DNA of 64,000 bases from an uncultured Chitinophaga sp. (GCA_902168205.1 CABHOK010000005.1:52442-116441); one strand, 5' to 3'; shown: positions 16,899 to 27,899, counted from the first letter of the stretch. Numbers and translations: made by a program. Notes: a model not told the origin generated them from the sequence alone.

Positions 16899-19800
16899 AT
16901 GATGAGACACTACTTTATTAACCGTTACTTAAGATGGTGCTGTCTTAGTATAGCACTTCTAAGTTCTGCACACGTGATGAATGCCCAGGGACATTTGTAC
17001 GCTGACGCGAAAAGAACAAATAGTCTTTCTCCCCAGGCAAAGCGCTCTTTGCACGAAGTACTTTCGGAAATCCAGGCGCATTTTAAAGTCTCTTTTGTAT
17101 ATGAGTCAACCGTGATTGATGGCAAGGAGATAGTCGGTAAAATTACATATAGCAACAATCTTGAAAAGACGCTAAGTGCCGTGTTGGCACCTGTTGGATT
17201 AAAGTATAGGAAGATCAACAAATCTACATACTCCATTGTGCCCACTTCCACTTCGCCAGGTATCCGAAAAGAAACGGATACAGTGAAGACCAACAGCAGT
17301 GATAGTGACCTTGTTCTGGAAGCTTATACAGAACAAACCCGTAATTCAAATCCGGATACAGATATAGCTATACTTGTTAACGGTCGTGTAACCGATGAGA
17401 ACGACAGCGCTATACCGGGAGCCAATATCCTGATAAAGGGAACAGCTGTAGGAACTACAACGGACACCGATGGCAGGTTTTCGCTCGAAGTTCCCGATGC
17501 TGCTGCTATACTGGTGGTAAGCTTTATCGGTTTTGTATCACAGGAAATTGTAGTCGGTAATCAAACGAACATCGCTATAGCTTTGAAACCCGATGTTCAG
17601 CAACTGGGTGAAGTTGTTGTTGTGGGTTATGGTACACAAAAGAAAGCATCGTTAACCGGGGCTATATCATCTGTCTCTGCGAAAGAGATCAGTGCGCAAC
17701 CCGTAGTAAACGTAGGGCAGGCTCTGCAAGGTCGTATAGCCGGTGTTTCCGTTACCAACAATGGTGCACCGGGTGAAGCTCCGATCATTCGCGTAAGAGG
17801 TGTAGGTACCATTAACAACGCCAATCCTTTATTTGTGGTAGATGGATTTCCAACATCCGATCTGAATAGTTTTAACCCGAAGGATATAGAGTCAGTAGAT
17901 GTATTGAAAGATGCAAGCGCTGCTGCGATCTATGGTTCCAGGGCATCCAACGGTGTTGTGTTGATTACAACCAAAAGCGGATCACTCAATAAAAAGCTCA
18001 CGGTAAATTTTGATAGTTACTACGGAGTAGAGCAGGCGTGGCGAAAGCTGGATTTGCTGAACACAAATCAATATATAGACTTCGCTACAGAATTAATGAC
18101 CAATGCAGATATCTATAAGAATGAAACCAACGGCAGCGATCCGGATGTAGTGGTTGGCTCGGGTGTGCCTGACAGAATTGAGTTGGGAGGATTGGATCAA
18201 CCCATCAACTCACAGACCTCGCAGACCTTCAGACAAACCAACACCGACTGGCAGGATGAGATGTTCCGAACTGGCCGCATTCAGCAGCATAAAGTAGAAT
18301 TATCAGGAGGCTCCGCGGCATCAAAAATGTTTGCATCCTTCGGCTACTTCGAACAGGAAGGTATTATGCTGGGTACAGGCTATCAACGCGGTGATGTGAG
18401 ATTAAATACAGATCACAACGTGTCGAAGCGAGTAAAGGTGGGTCAGAATTTTTATGTCGCTTATGACGAGCGTAAAGTAGAACAGCAGTCGGGTGGAAGA
18501 ACGCAGCTGCAGCACATGTTCAGAAGCTCGCCTTATTTCCCGGTATATAATCCGGATAACTTCGGTGGATTTTTTGGTGCGCAGAGTGTAGATGGTTCCG
18601 ATCCGGAAAACCCCGTAAGAATTGCTTTACAGGATCAGCAAAATCAACAACGATTAAAGATCCTGGGTAATGCGTATGTAGATGTGAAGATATTCGATTT
18701 CCTGACGTACCGCTTCAAGGCAGGTGTTGACTATGTTGCGTATACACAGCGAAGTCACTCGGCAGCTTATAATACAGGAGGATATTCAAACCGCGCAGCA
18801 GCATTGGTAAATCAGAATCGCCAGGACTTTACATCTGTACTTCTTACTAACCAGTTAACATTCGATAAAAGTTTTGGAAAGCATTCCATCAATGCAACGG
18901 TGGTTGCCGAGCAACAGACTAACAAATTCTCACAGATTACAGGAGCCGGAGAGAATGCGATCTCGAATGATATATATCAACCCGTTGGCTTATCGAAAAT
19001 AAGTTTTAACGGAGATAAGTCGGAGTCTGCGTTGATCTCCTATATCGGAAGAGTAAACTATGAATATGCAGGTAAATATTTACTCGGTGCTTCGTTCAGA
19101 CGCGATGGATCTTCACGCTTCAGTCCTGCGAACCGCTGGGGTAACTTTCCAGCTGTGTCTGCCGGCTGGCGCATCAGTGAAGAACCATTCCTGGTGAACA
19201 ATGATATCGTAAGTGATCTTAAACTTCGTGCCAGCTATGGCGTGACCGGTAATAATAGCAGTGGAGACTATGCATGGATATCCACTATATCCAGCAACCA
19301 GATCTATCAAATCGGAGGCGCTGCTGTAACCGGGTATACAATCCGCGCACTTGCTAACTCCAATCTCACGTGGGAGTCAACCTATATGACAAATATAGGT
19401 TTGGATATGGGCGTACTCAATAATCAATTGACCTTGTCAGTTGAGTACTTCAACAACAAAACAAAAGACATGATTATATCACGCCCGATTCCGTTGTCCT
19501 TCGGCTATGATGTAAATCCGTTTGACAACGTTGGTGAAGTTGAGAACAAAGGTGTTGAAGTTGAACTCGGTTATGAGAAGTCATCCGGTAATTTAACCTT
19601 CGGTGTTTCCGGAAATATATCCTTCATCAAAAATGAAGTGCTGAGCCTGGGTGAGAAAGGTACCACCATCGCGCAAGGCGATTGGTATGGCGATAACCTC
19701 ACGCTCACAAAAGTGGGAGAGCCTATAGGCTATTTCAACGGCTATGTAGTGGATGGTATATTTCAGGAAGGAGAAGCTCACCCGATGCAACCCAATGCAA

Positions 19801-20396
19801 GAGCCGGAGATATTCGCTTTAAGGACGTTACCGGTGATGGTATACTGAACGCTGAGGATAAAATGAATGTTGGGCACTTCCTTCCCGATTTTTCGTACGG
19901 TGTAAATTTCTCTGCCAACTGGAAAGGATTTGATGCTGCACTCTTTTTACAAGGCGTTTCCGGAAATGAAATATATAGTATCGTAAAGTATGATCTGGAA
20001 GGTATGACCAGGTTGTTCAATGCAGGAACAGCAGTGTTAGACCGATGGACTCCCGAAAACCCCAATACAAATGTACCAAGAGCTATATCCGGTGACCCGA
20101 ATCAGAATGCAAGAGCTTCCGATCGCTTTGTAGAGAACGGTTCGTATTTCAGAATCAAGAACCTGACACTGGGGTATAATTTTTCATCTCCCGGTTCTTT
20201 CACAGCCGGAGCTGTAACAAGACTAAGAATATATACCACCATGCAAAACCTGCTCACCATTACAAAGTATAAGAGCGGTTACGATCCTGAGATTGGTAAC
20301 CGGAACCTGAGCACCAACGGTCTGACAGCCGGAATTGACTACGGCCAGTTTCCGCAGGCAAGAAGCATTGTAGTCGGAATACAAGTAGGGTTTTAA
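16899..20396 (+). CDS. SusC-family TonB-dependent receptor with STN signalling domain
   Basis: A 1165-residue outer-membrane transporter. After the signal peptide (ending VMNAQG) comes an STN domain at about residues 45-110 (SEIQAHFKVSFVYESTVIDG), then a carboxypeptidase-D-like domain at ~160-235 (GRVTDENDSAIPGANILIKG). The plug follows, starting at VVVVGYGTQKKASLTGAI and including VDVLKDASAAAIYGSRASNG, and then the barrel, closing with an aromatic C-terminus (VVGIQVGF). The STN domain interacts with FecR, so the protein both imports and signals. The leader is taaacaacccaaacc. The substrate is unknown; no glycosidase is in this operon. Confidence 0.97.
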   Translation: MMRHYFINRYLRWCCLSIALLSSAHVMNAQGHLYADAKRTNSLSPQAKRSLHEVLSEIQAHFKVSFVYESTVIDGKEIVGKITYSNNLEKTLSAVLAPVGLKYRKINKSTYSIVPTSTSPGIRKETDTVKTNSSDSDLVLEAYTEQTRNSNPDTDIAILVNGRVTDENDSAIPGANILIKGTAVGTTTDTDGRFSLEVPDAAAILVVSFIGFVSQEIVVGNQTNIAIALKPDVQQLGEVVVVGYGTQKKASLTGAISSVSAKEISAQPVVNVGQALQGRIAGVSVTNNGAPGEAPIIRVRGVGTINNANPLFVVDGFPTSDLNSFNPKDIESVDVLKDASAAAIYGSRASNGVVLITTKSGSLNKKLTVNFDSYYGVEQAWRKLDLLNTNQYIDFATELMTNADIYKNETNGSDPDVVVGSGVPDRIELGGLDQPINSQTSQTFRQTNTDWQDEMFRTGRIQQHKVELSGGSAASKMFASFGYFEQEGIMLGTGYQRGDVRLNTDHNVSKRVKVGQNFYVAYDERKVEQQSGGRTQLQHMFRSSPYFPVYNPDNFGGFFGAQSVDGSDPENPVRIALQDQQNQQRLKILGNAYVDVKIFDFLTYRFKAGVDYVAYTQRSHSAAYNTGGYSNRAAALVNQNRQDFTSVLLTNQLTFDKSFGKHSINATVVAEQQTNKFSQITGAGENAISNDIYQPVGLSKISFNGDKSESALISYIGRVNYEYAGKYLLGASFRRDGSSRFSPANRWGNFPAVSAGWRISEEPFLVNNDIVSDLKLRASYGVTGNNSSGDYAWISTISSNQIYQIGGAAVTGYTIRALANSNLTWESTYMTNIGLDMGVLNNQLTLSVEYFNNKTKDMIISRPIPLSFGYDVNPFDNVGEVENKGVEVELGYEKSSGNLTFGVSGNISFIKNEVLSLGEKGTTIAQGDWYGDNLTLTKVGEPIGYFNGYVVDGIFQEGEAHPMQPNARAGDIRFKDVTGDGILNAEDKMNVGHFLPDFSYGVNFSANWKGFDAALFLQGVSGNEIYSIVKYDLEGMTRLFNAGTAVLDRWTPENPNTNVPRAISGDPNQNARASDRFVENGSYFRIKNLTLGYNFSSPGSFTAGAVTRLRIYTTMQNLLTITKYKSGYDPEIGNRNLSTNGLTAGIDYGQFPQARSIVVGIQVGF

Positions 20397-20432
20397 AATC
20401 GGTTTTCATTTGATCCATTAATAAGCATTACA

Positions 20433-21935
20433 ATGAAAAGAAAATTAATACTATCACTGATCGGGACATTGGCGTTCGCGTTTTCGTGTAACGACAGTAT
20501 ACTGGACAAGAGTAATCCCAATGAATTCACACCGGATTCATTCTACAAAAATGGTGATCAGATCGTAGGCGGTGTAAATGCAGTTTACTCAAGCCTGCAA
20601 AGCCTTGATCTTTTTTGCCGCGAGTATTTCTTCCTGCACGACATGCGCGGTGATGATGTAGCATCGGGCGGTGGCCAGCTTGAAACACATCGTGGACAAT
20701 TACTGACCGGAACACACGATGCATCCAACGGAGTGCTCATGCAGGTTTGGCGCGGATGGTATAGACTTATTCATCAAGCCAACCAGGTAATTGATAACGC
20801 ACCGAAGGCTACTGAAAATGTTACCGAAGAATTGAAATTACGTGTGGTAGGTGAAGCCAAATTTTTGAGAGCATTGGCTTACTTCGATCTTGTAACGGTA
20901 TGGGGCGGAGTGCCTTTAATGGAAACCTACGCGAAAGCAATCGGTGAAGATAAACCTCGTGCATCCGTAGAACAAGTATATACCCTGATCATCTCTGATC
21001 TGGAGAACGCTATAGCAAACCTTCCGGTGAAGTCAGCATACAATGCCAGCAACGTAGGAAGGGCTAATAAGGAAGCTGCTCAGAATCTGCTGGCCCGGGT
21101 ATATATGCAGCGAGGACAGTATAATTTGGCTGAACCGCTCTTAGAGTCCATCATCACAGGTGGGGCCTTTGATAGCTGGGTAGATGTATCATACATCGAG
21201 AACTTCAGAGAGGAAAATGAGTTCAATGCCGAGTCACTGTTCGAAGTTGCTTTCACAGAAGCCAACGGTGGGTCTAGCTGGGATGCTTCCGGACAAGGAA
21301 CGAGCACCGAAGTTACGTTCCGTGGACAAGAGTACGGACCGAACGCATGGCGAAACCTGATTCCATCAACCTCTTTAATGGAAGAGTATGAGAAAGTAGC
21401 AGACGGTGATCCGAAGGATGACCCCCGCTATAATTACTCTTTCTATTTCATAGGTGATAAATACTCGAACGATACCAAAGTGCTTGAAAACTGGGGCTGG
21501 AAAAAGTATCAGAAAATATACAAGGCCGATAATGAAGATCAACGATCAGGCATCAACATGCGGGTTATGCGGTATGCTGAAGTGTTGCTGAACATGGCTG
21601 AAGTTCAGAATGCCCTGGGTAATGATGCCGATGCTATAGCGTACCTCAACGAAGTGAGATCACGAGAAGGTGTTGAAATGCCGCCATACCCAACGGCCAA
21701 TTACCCGGTGAATACGCCTGCAGAAGTTTTCAGGGCAATTATTCATGAGCGAAGAGTTGAACTGGCAGGCGAGCAGATCCGGAACAGAGATATACTTCGC
21801 TGGCGCGCGCTTGGAAAATTACCCTCAGAGCCGCTCGCATATTATTCGGAAAAACATGCATTGGCTCCTATACCGCAGCAGGAAATTAACAGTAATGCTG
21901 TGTTAACGGAGGCCGACCAAAACCCCGGTTGGTAG
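20433..21935 (+). CDS. SusD/RagB-family surface lipoprotein
   Basis: A 500-residue partner of the preceding SusC. It begins with a lipoprotein signal (lipobox AFSC). The TPR-rich SusD fold is seen in QVWRGWYRLIHQANQVIDN, KFLRALAYFDLVTVWGGVPL and the C-terminal RREE-like region HERRVELAGEQIRNRDILRW. It caps the transporter barrel and binds the substrate. Followed by a terminator hairpin. Confidence 0.97.
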   Translation: MKRKLILSLIGTLAFAFSCNDSILDKSNPNEFTPDSFYKNGDQIVGGVNAVYSSLQSLDLFCREYFFLHDMRGDDVASGGGQLETHRGQLLTGTHDASNGVLMQVWRGWYRLIHQANQVIDNAPKATENVTEELKLRVVGEAKFLRALAYFDLVTVWGGVPLMETYAKAIGEDKPRASVEQVYTLIISDLENAIANLPVKSAYNASNVGRANKEAAQNLLARVYMQRGQYNLAEPLLESIITGGAFDSWVDVSYIENFREENEFNAESLFEVAFTEANGGSSWDASGQGTSTEVTFRGQEYGPNAWRNLIPSTSLMEEYEKVADGDPKDDPRYNYSFYFIGDKYSNDTKVLENWGWKKYQKIYKADNEDQRSGINMRVMRYAEVLLNMAEVQNALGNDADAIAYLNEVRSREGVEMPPYPTANYPVNTPAEVFRAIIHERRVELAGEQIRNRDILRWRALGKLPSEPLAYYSEKHALAPIPQQEINSNAVLTEADQNPGW

Positions 21936-21963
21936 TCTGTTGCCAAGTCAGTTATAGTCATGG

Positions 21964-21991
21964 AAAGGAGCGAGTTTTTTCTCGCTCCTTT
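21964..21991 (+). terminator. Hairpin after SusD
   Basis: Perfect 11-bp arms aaaggagcgag (21964-21974) and ctcgctccttt (21981-21991), loop tttttt, followed by ttcg. A strong intrinsic terminator or attenuator separating SusCD from the FG-GAP genes. Confidence 0.85.
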
Positions 21992-22026
21992 TCGTGTTAA
22001 AGTCAATTGAATATATACCCTAGCGT

Positions 22027-25000
22027 ATGATGCCTGTAGAGAAAATATGTAAGACAATGAGCGTTTTGAATGGCGCTTGTATTCGCCTGCTTGCTATAGC
22101 AATGCTTGGTTTCCTATTGATAACTTGTAGTCGACAGGAAGAGAAAACATTATTTCAATTGCTGTCATCATCGGATACCGGTATCACTTTTAATAACCGG
22201 CTTACCGAAACCGATAGTTTCAATGTGCTAAGTTTTGAATATATCTACAACGGTGCAGGGGTAGGTGTTGGCGATGTAAACAACGATGGACTGACGGATA
22301 TATTCTTTGCCGGTAATATGGTGCCGAGTACGCTATACCTGAATAAAGGTAATTTCGAATTTGACGATATCAGCGAAAGCGCTTCTATAAAAACCAACGT
22401 ATGGTGTACAGGCGTGTCCATGGTTGATATAAACCAGGATGGATTACTCGATGTATATATATCTACGATTCAGCCTCATGCCAGCAAGGCAGCTGTGCCG
22501 AATCTTTTATACCTCAACAAAGGTGTCAACCAGGAAGGCATTCCGGTATTTGAAGAAGTTGCAGCCAAAGTAGGACTGGCTGATTCGAGCTATGCAACGC
22601 AGGCCGCTTTCCTCGATTACGATCTGGATGGCGATCTCGACATGTATATGTTAACCAACGCGCTTGAGTCGTATAACCGAAACCAGATCATGGGACTGCG
22701 GAACGATGGTACCGGAAAGAGTGTCGATAAGTTCTATCGCAATGAAGGAGTGGTGAATGGTTTACCCGTTTTTAAAGATATATCCCGCGAGGTTGGTGTA
22801 CAGGCTGAAGGGTGGGGACTCGGCATTGTAGTGAACGATATTAACCGCGATGGCTATCCAGACCTATATATCGCGAATGATTTCATGTCTAACGATCATC
22901 TATATATCAATACAGGTGATGGTAAGTTTGTTAATAACATAGGGGCAATGCTCAAGCACCAGGAGCAGAACGGAATGGGCATCGATATAGCCGACATCAA
23001 CAACGATGCATTAAATGACATCGTGGTGTTGGATATGTTGCCCGATGACAACCTGCGTCAAAAAACAATGTTCTCAACAGTCGGCTACGATCGCTTCCGC
23101 CTTTTTCGTGAGAAGGGATACGAGTATCAATACATCCGGAATGTACTGCAGCTTAACAACGGCAACAACTCGTTCAGTGATATCGGATATTTATCCGGTA
23201 TATATGCAACCGACTGGAGCTGGAGCAGCTTGTTTGCTGATTTCGACAACGATGGTTATCGCGATCTGTTTGTGGGCAACGGGTATCGCAAGGATGTTAC
23301 CGATCAGGATTTTATTGCATACGGTAAAGAGCTTGCCATGTTCAGCACCGACAGAAACAGAATGAAACACATTCGCGAAGAAGTGGAAAAGTTACCCGGT
23401 GTGCGAAAGCCTAATTTCCTCTTTCGTAACAATGGCGATCTGACATTTACCGATAAGGCTAAAGCATGGGGGCTCGATCAACCATCGTATTCCAATGGTG
23501 CTGCTTATGCTGACCTGGATAATGATGGGGATCTTGACCTGGTTACCAACAACATTAACGATGAAGCATTTGTTTATCGCAATGATCTCATCACCGACAA
23601 GGCGAAAAGTGATTATCATTATCTGAGAATCAAACTGCAGGGAGAAAAAGGCAACCTGGCAGGGTATGGAACAACGATAACCCTATACGCAAATGGAGCG
23701 GTGCATTATGCCGAACATCAGACTATACGCGGTTATAAATCTACAGTCGAGAACATCGAGCACATTGGTCTTGGTAAAGTACCTTCGGGTAAAGTTGATT
23801 CCATTAAAATAACGTGGGCAGGAGGGAAGCGTCAGATCTTGCGGAATGTTCCCGTCAACCAGGTCATCACGGTGAAGCAGCGCGATGCCGTTGCAACGCG
23901 CGAGCAGCGTGCTCCTTTGGTAACTATAGTAACGGAGTCTCATAAGGCCGTAGGGATACACTATCAACATCGGGAGGACGAATTTGTTGATTTTCTGGAA
24001 GGTCAGTTTTTGTTGCCGCACAAGCATTCACAGGACGGACCCGGTATAACCGTAGGGGATGTTGATGGTGATGGGCTTGATGATTTTATACTGGGAGGAT
24101 CGGCCGGAAAACGCGCTAAAATATACCTGCAGCAGCAGAATGGTTCATTCAAAACGGACTCTCTTCAGGTAAAAGTAGCAGAAGACGTGGGTATACTTCT
24201 TTTTGATGCAGACAATGATGGAGACGAGGATTTATACTGTGTTAGCGGAAGCTCTGAATTTAAACACGACAAAGTAAATTACCAGGATCGGTTCTACAGA
24301 AATTCAGGCAAAGGTAAATTCGTGTATGAAGCAAACGCTTTACCAGAACTTACCAGCAGCGGAAGTTGTGTAGTAGCAAATGACTTTGATCGTGATGGAG
24401 ATCTCGACCTCTTTGTAGGAGGAAGAGTTGTTCCCATGCGCTATCCGGAAACACCGGACAGTTATCTTCTGGTCAATACAGGCGATGGTAAATTTGAGAA
24501 TAAGACATCAATATTCTCTTCAGAACTTGGCAACGTTGGTATGGTAACTTCGGCAATTTGGTCTGATGTAAACAATGATGACTGGACCGATTTGATCGTG
24601 GTGGGAGAGTGGATGCCAATAACTTTTTTTATCAACGAAAAAGGTAAATCATTTACACCTGTAACATTGGAGAACTCGGCCGGATGGTGGAACAGTATAT
24701 CCGGTGGCGACTTTGATAACGATGGTGATATAGACTATATAGCGGGCAACCTCGGACGTAATTCAATCTATAAAGCTTCTGTTGAAGAACCCGTAACGGT
24801 ATATGCAAAAGACTTTGATAACAACGGATCCGTTGATCCAATTCATTGCCGGTATACCCAGGGAAAGGAATACCCGGTGCACCCGCGTGAAGCACTTACC
24901 GGCCAGATTCCAGGTCTGCGCGGTGTTGCAACCCGTTATTCGCTATATGGCGGCATGGGTATACGTGATCTATTCTCCAACGAGAAACTTCAGAATGCGA

Positions 25001-25575
25001 TGGTGTTGAAAAGTACGATGCTGTCATCGGTATATATTCAAAACAACGGGAGTCATAAATTCGAAGTAAAACCGCTGCCATCGGAAGCGCAGTTTACACC
25101 CATGTTTGGCACGCTGATAACAGACCTGGATGAAGATGGTAATCTGGATATACTCTCCGTTGGTAATTCGTATGCATGCGAAGTCTTATCCGGTTATTAT
25201 GATGCAGGCATCGGTAATTATCTCCGGGGCGATGGTAAAGGGAATTTTAAAGCAGTTCCCGTTACACAATCCGGTTTTTTTGTTGATGGCGATGCGAAAG
25301 CTATAGCGAGGTTGATCTCAACTGAGGGAAGAGAATTATTCCTCGTTACCCAAAACAGGGATAGCCTTAAAGTATTCAGGAAGCCCGCCATAAGTGCAGG
25401 TGAGTCGGTTGTCCGACCAAAACCAGGCGATGAATATGCTATCGTTGAACTTGCCAATGGAAAAAAGAGGAAGGAAGAGCTATATATAGGGAGTGGGTAT
25501 CTTTCATCTTCGGGCAGGGCTTTCGTTAAAAATAGAACTGTCTCAAAGGTGACAACCTCCGGGAGAAGTAAGTGA
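22027..25575 (+). CDS. FG-GAP/UnbV-ASPIC repeat lipoprotein (CRTAC1-like), 1182 aa
   Basis: The N-terminus carries a lipoprotein signal with lipobox LITC after IAMLGF; starts at 22027, 22030 or 22057 are all possible. The body consists of many calcium-binding FG-GAP repeats of the form D-x-N-x-D-G-x-x-D (for example GVGVGDVNNDGLTDIFFAGN and LGIVVNDINRDGYPDLYIAN). An ASPIC/UnbV domain sits in the middle (YGTTITLYANGAVHYAEHQT to VDSIKITWAGGKRQI), and a second set of repeats follows from GPGITVGDVDGDGLDDFILG. It should form a surface propeller. Genes of this type often follow SusCD pairs in this phylum, but their role is not established. Confidence 0.9.
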   Translation: MMPVEKICKTMSVLNGACIRLLAIAMLGFLLITCSRQEEKTLFQLLSSSDTGITFNNRLTETDSFNVLSFEYIYNGAGVGVGDVNNDGLTDIFFAGNMVPSTLYLNKGNFEFDDISESASIKTNVWCTGVSMVDINQDGLLDVYISTIQPHASKAAVPNLLYLNKGVNQEGIPVFEEVAAKVGLADSSYATQAAFLDYDLDGDLDMYMLTNALESYNRNQIMGLRNDGTGKSVDKFYRNEGVVNGLPVFKDISREVGVQAEGWGLGIVVNDINRDGYPDLYIANDFMSNDHLYINTGDGKFVNNIGAMLKHQEQNGMGIDIADINNDALNDIVVLDMLPDDNLRQKTMFSTVGYDRFRLFREKGYEYQYIRNVLQLNNGNNSFSDIGYLSGIYATDWSWSSLFADFDNDGYRDLFVGNGYRKDVTDQDFIAYGKELAMFSTDRNRMKHIREEVEKLPGVRKPNFLFRNNGDLTFTDKAKAWGLDQPSYSNGAAYADLDNDGDLDLVTNNINDEAFVYRNDLITDKAKSDYHYLRIKLQGEKGNLAGYGTTITLYANGAVHYAEHQTIRGYKSTVENIEHIGLGKVPSGKVDSIKITWAGGKRQILRNVPVNQVITVKQRDAVATREQRAPLVTIVTESHKAVGIHYQHREDEFVDFLEGQFLLPHKHSQDGPGITVGDVDGDGLDDFILGGSAGKRAKIYLQQQNGSFKTDSLQVKVAEDVGILLFDADNDGDEDLYCVSGSSEFKHDKVNYQDRFYRNSGKGKFVYEANALPELTSSGSCVVANDFDRDGDLDLFVGGRVVPMRYPETPDSYLLVNTGDGKFENKTSIFSSELGNVGMVTSAIWSDVNNDDWTDLIVVGEWMPITFFINEKGKSFTPVTLENSAGWWNSISGGDFDNDGDIDYIAGNLGRNSIYKASVEEPVTVYAKDFDNNGSVDPIHCRYTQGKEYPVHPREALTGQIPGLRGVATRYSLYGGMGIRDLFSNEKLQNAMVLKSTMLSSVYIQNNGSHKFEVKPLPSEAQFTPMFGTLITDLDEDGNLDILSVGNSYACEVLSGYYDAGIGNYLRGDGKGNFKAVPVTQSGFFVDGDAKAIARLISTEGRELFLVTQNRDSLKVFRKPAISAGESVVRPKPGDEYAIVELANGKKRKEELYIGSGYLSSSGRAFVKNRTVSKVTTSGRSK

Positions 25576-25610
25576 AAAGCGTGATCATTTGAACGAACAC
25601 TGAAAATATC

Positions 25611-27899
25611 ATGAAAAAAATTACAGGCATCGGATGTATACTTCTCTGCTGCCTGATTATTTCCTGCGGAAAGGAAGATGCTTCTCATGAAGAGATGTTG
25701 AATATCCTGAAACAGTTACAGACAGACTATAGTCGCTTTGATAATTACTATGCTTCGGAAGCGCATGTGCGTTACTATGATTCATTGATCAACGCATCGG
25801 GCAGTGCTCAGGATATTATGTTCCTTACGCACAGCAAAGCGAGGGCATTAATTGCCTTGGGACGTGAAGATGAAGCTGTGCAGATTCTCGAACCACAAGT
25901 CCGAAAGATCAACGCTGAAAATATTCAGGGCATGGATCGCATGAAAGTACTTTTGGCACTGGCGTATCTGCGCGGTGGCGAAAGAATGAATTGTATCCGC
26001 AATCATTCTGCGGAGACATGCATCCTGCCCATTCAAGGCAGCGGCATTCATACATTGCCGGACGGTTCGCGTAATGCCGCGCGTATCTATGAAGAATTAC
26101 TCCGAGACAATCCGCAGAACCTGGAATACCGTTGGCTTGTTAATATAGCCTATATGACGCTTGGCGAATATCCTGACGGTGTTCCTCCATCCATGGTAGT
26201 TCCGGGGCTCGATGTCTCAACGGCACAGATTGACTCCTGCATTTCCATAAAACCGTTTCAGGATATAGCGTCTCCGCTTTCACTGGATATAAATAACATG
26301 GCCGGTGGATGCATCATTGATGATTTTGATAATGATGAATTACTGGACATCGTAACATCCGCGTGGGGTATAGATGAGTCAATGCACTACTTCCGGAATA
26401 ATGGTGATGGTACTTTTACAGACCGATCCGAGCAGACAAGATTAGATCAATTAACCGGTGGTTTGAACCTGATGCAGATGGACTATAATAACGATGGCTT
26501 CAAAGATATTTTTGTTTTGCGGGGCGCGTGGCTTCGCGGTAACTATGGCAAACAACCTAATTCTCTTCTTAAAAATAATGGTGATGGTACATTTATCGAT
26601 GTTACGATCGAGAGCGGTATAATATCGTTTCACCCAACACAAACAGCAACGTGGAACGACTTCAACAACGATGGCTGGTTAGATGTATTCATCGGCAACG
26701 AATCGTGGGAAGGTAATGCAAGCTCCGGCTCACATCCGGCAGAATTGTTTTTGAGCAATCAGGACGGAACATTTACCAATGCAGCTGCACAGTCTTGTGT
26801 TGACGTAATCGGGTTTGTAAAAGGCGTTACATCAGGCGACTATAACAACGATGGTTGGAAAGATATATTTGTAACCTCACTATCCGGTGAGCGCTTTCTG
26901 CTAAAGAACAAAGGCGCATCCGGAAATATACCCTTGTTTGAAGATGTGACTAAACAAGCCGGTGTTGCTGCTGACAGCGTAAGCAGAACATTTCCTACCT
27001 GGTTCTGGGACTATAACAACGATGGGTGGCTCGATCTCTTCGTAGGAGATTTTACATTCGATATGCCAATCGCTTCCTATTCAGCCGCTGAAGCATTACA
27101 TATTTCAACAGGCACTTCCGGTGCGAGTATAGTATATAGGAACAACCGGGACGGAACGTTCACCAACGTTTCGAAAGAAACAGGACTGGCGAAAAAAGCA
27201 TTCGCGATGGGCGCTAACTTTGGTGATATAGATAATGACGGATACCTTGATATGTATTTAGGTACCGGTAATCCTGAACTCGAATCGATCGTGCCGAATA
27301 AGCTCTTTAAAAATATAGGCGGAAAAAGATTTGTGGATGTTACGGCACCTGCACGTGTAGGACACCTTCAGAAAGGACACGCCATTTCATTTGGCGATGT
27401 AGATAACGATGGTGATCAGGATATATATATCGAGCTGGGCGGTGCGTATAAAGGCGATGCATTTCATAATGCTTTCTATGCTAACCCCAACCAGGATGAA
27501 CGAAACCGTTGGATCGTCCTTGATCTGGTAGGTACAAAATCAAATCGTAGTGCAATTGGCACGCGCATCAAAATTACGGTTACTGAAAATGGAGTAAAGC
27601 GGAGTATATATCGCGATGTTAATTCAGGCGGAAGCTTCGGTGCTTCTCCGCTCCGAAGAGAAATTGGCATTGGTCGAGCAACGAAGATTGATGAAATAGA
27701 AATTCAATGGCATCCGGGCAACAAGCAGATTTGCCGGAATATTGAACCGAATCATTTTCTCCGTATTGTTGAAGGTAAAGATGCAATAGAATATATACCT
27801 TCCAAAGAGTTTCAATTTAATTCCGGTCATTCACATCAGCATTCATATCGGGTATTTGATACTTCAAATCCAACTCCGGAAATTCCGCTTTGTGAATAA
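25611..27899 (+). CDS. FG-GAP/UnbV-ASPIC lipoprotein with N-terminal helical region, 762 aa
   Basis: A lipoprotein signal (MKKITGIGCILLCCLIISC) is followed by about 190 helical residues resembling TPR repeats (KARALIALGREDEAVQILEP). Then come FG-GAP repeats from GGCIIDDFDNDELLDIVTSA onward, including WNDFNNDGWLDVFIGNE and FGDIDNDGYLDMYLGTG. It ends with an ASPIC domain, where GTRIKITVTENGVKRSIYRD and IGRATKIDEIEIQWHPG are visible. It is 35 bases after the larger FG-GAP gene and shares its architecture, so the two probably work together at the cell surface with the SusCD pair. Confidence 0.9.
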   Translation: MKKITGIGCILLCCLIISCGKEDASHEEMLNILKQLQTDYSRFDNYYASEAHVRYYDSLINASGSAQDIMFLTHSKARALIALGREDEAVQILEPQVRKINAENIQGMDRMKVLLALAYLRGGERMNCIRNHSAETCILPIQGSGIHTLPDGSRNAARIYEELLRDNPQNLEYRWLVNIAYMTLGEYPDGVPPSMVVPGLDVSTAQIDSCISIKPFQDIASPLSLDINNMAGGCIIDDFDNDELLDIVTSAWGIDESMHYFRNNGDGTFTDRSEQTRLDQLTGGLNLMQMDYNNDGFKDIFVLRGAWLRGNYGKQPNSLLKNNGDGTFIDVTIESGIISFHPTQTATWNDFNNDGWLDVFIGNESWEGNASSGSHPAELFLSNQDGTFTNAAAQSCVDVIGFVKGVTSGDYNNDGWKDIFVTSLSGERFLLKNKGASGNIPLFEDVTKQAGVAADSVSRTFPTWFWDYNNDGWLDLFVGDFTFDMPIASYSAAEALHISTGTSGASIVYRNNRDGTFTNVSKETGLAKKAFAMGANFGDIDNDGYLDMYLGTGNPELESIVPNKLFKNIGGKRFVDVTAPARVGHLQKGHAISFGDVDNDGDQDIYIELGGAYKGDAFHNAFYANPNQDERNRWIVLDLVGTKSNRSAIGTRIKITVTENGVKRSIYRDVNSGGSFGASPLRREIGIGRATKIDEIEIQWHPGNKQICRNIEPNHFLRIVEGKDAIEYIPSKEFQFNSGHSHQHSYRVFDTSNPTPEIPLCE

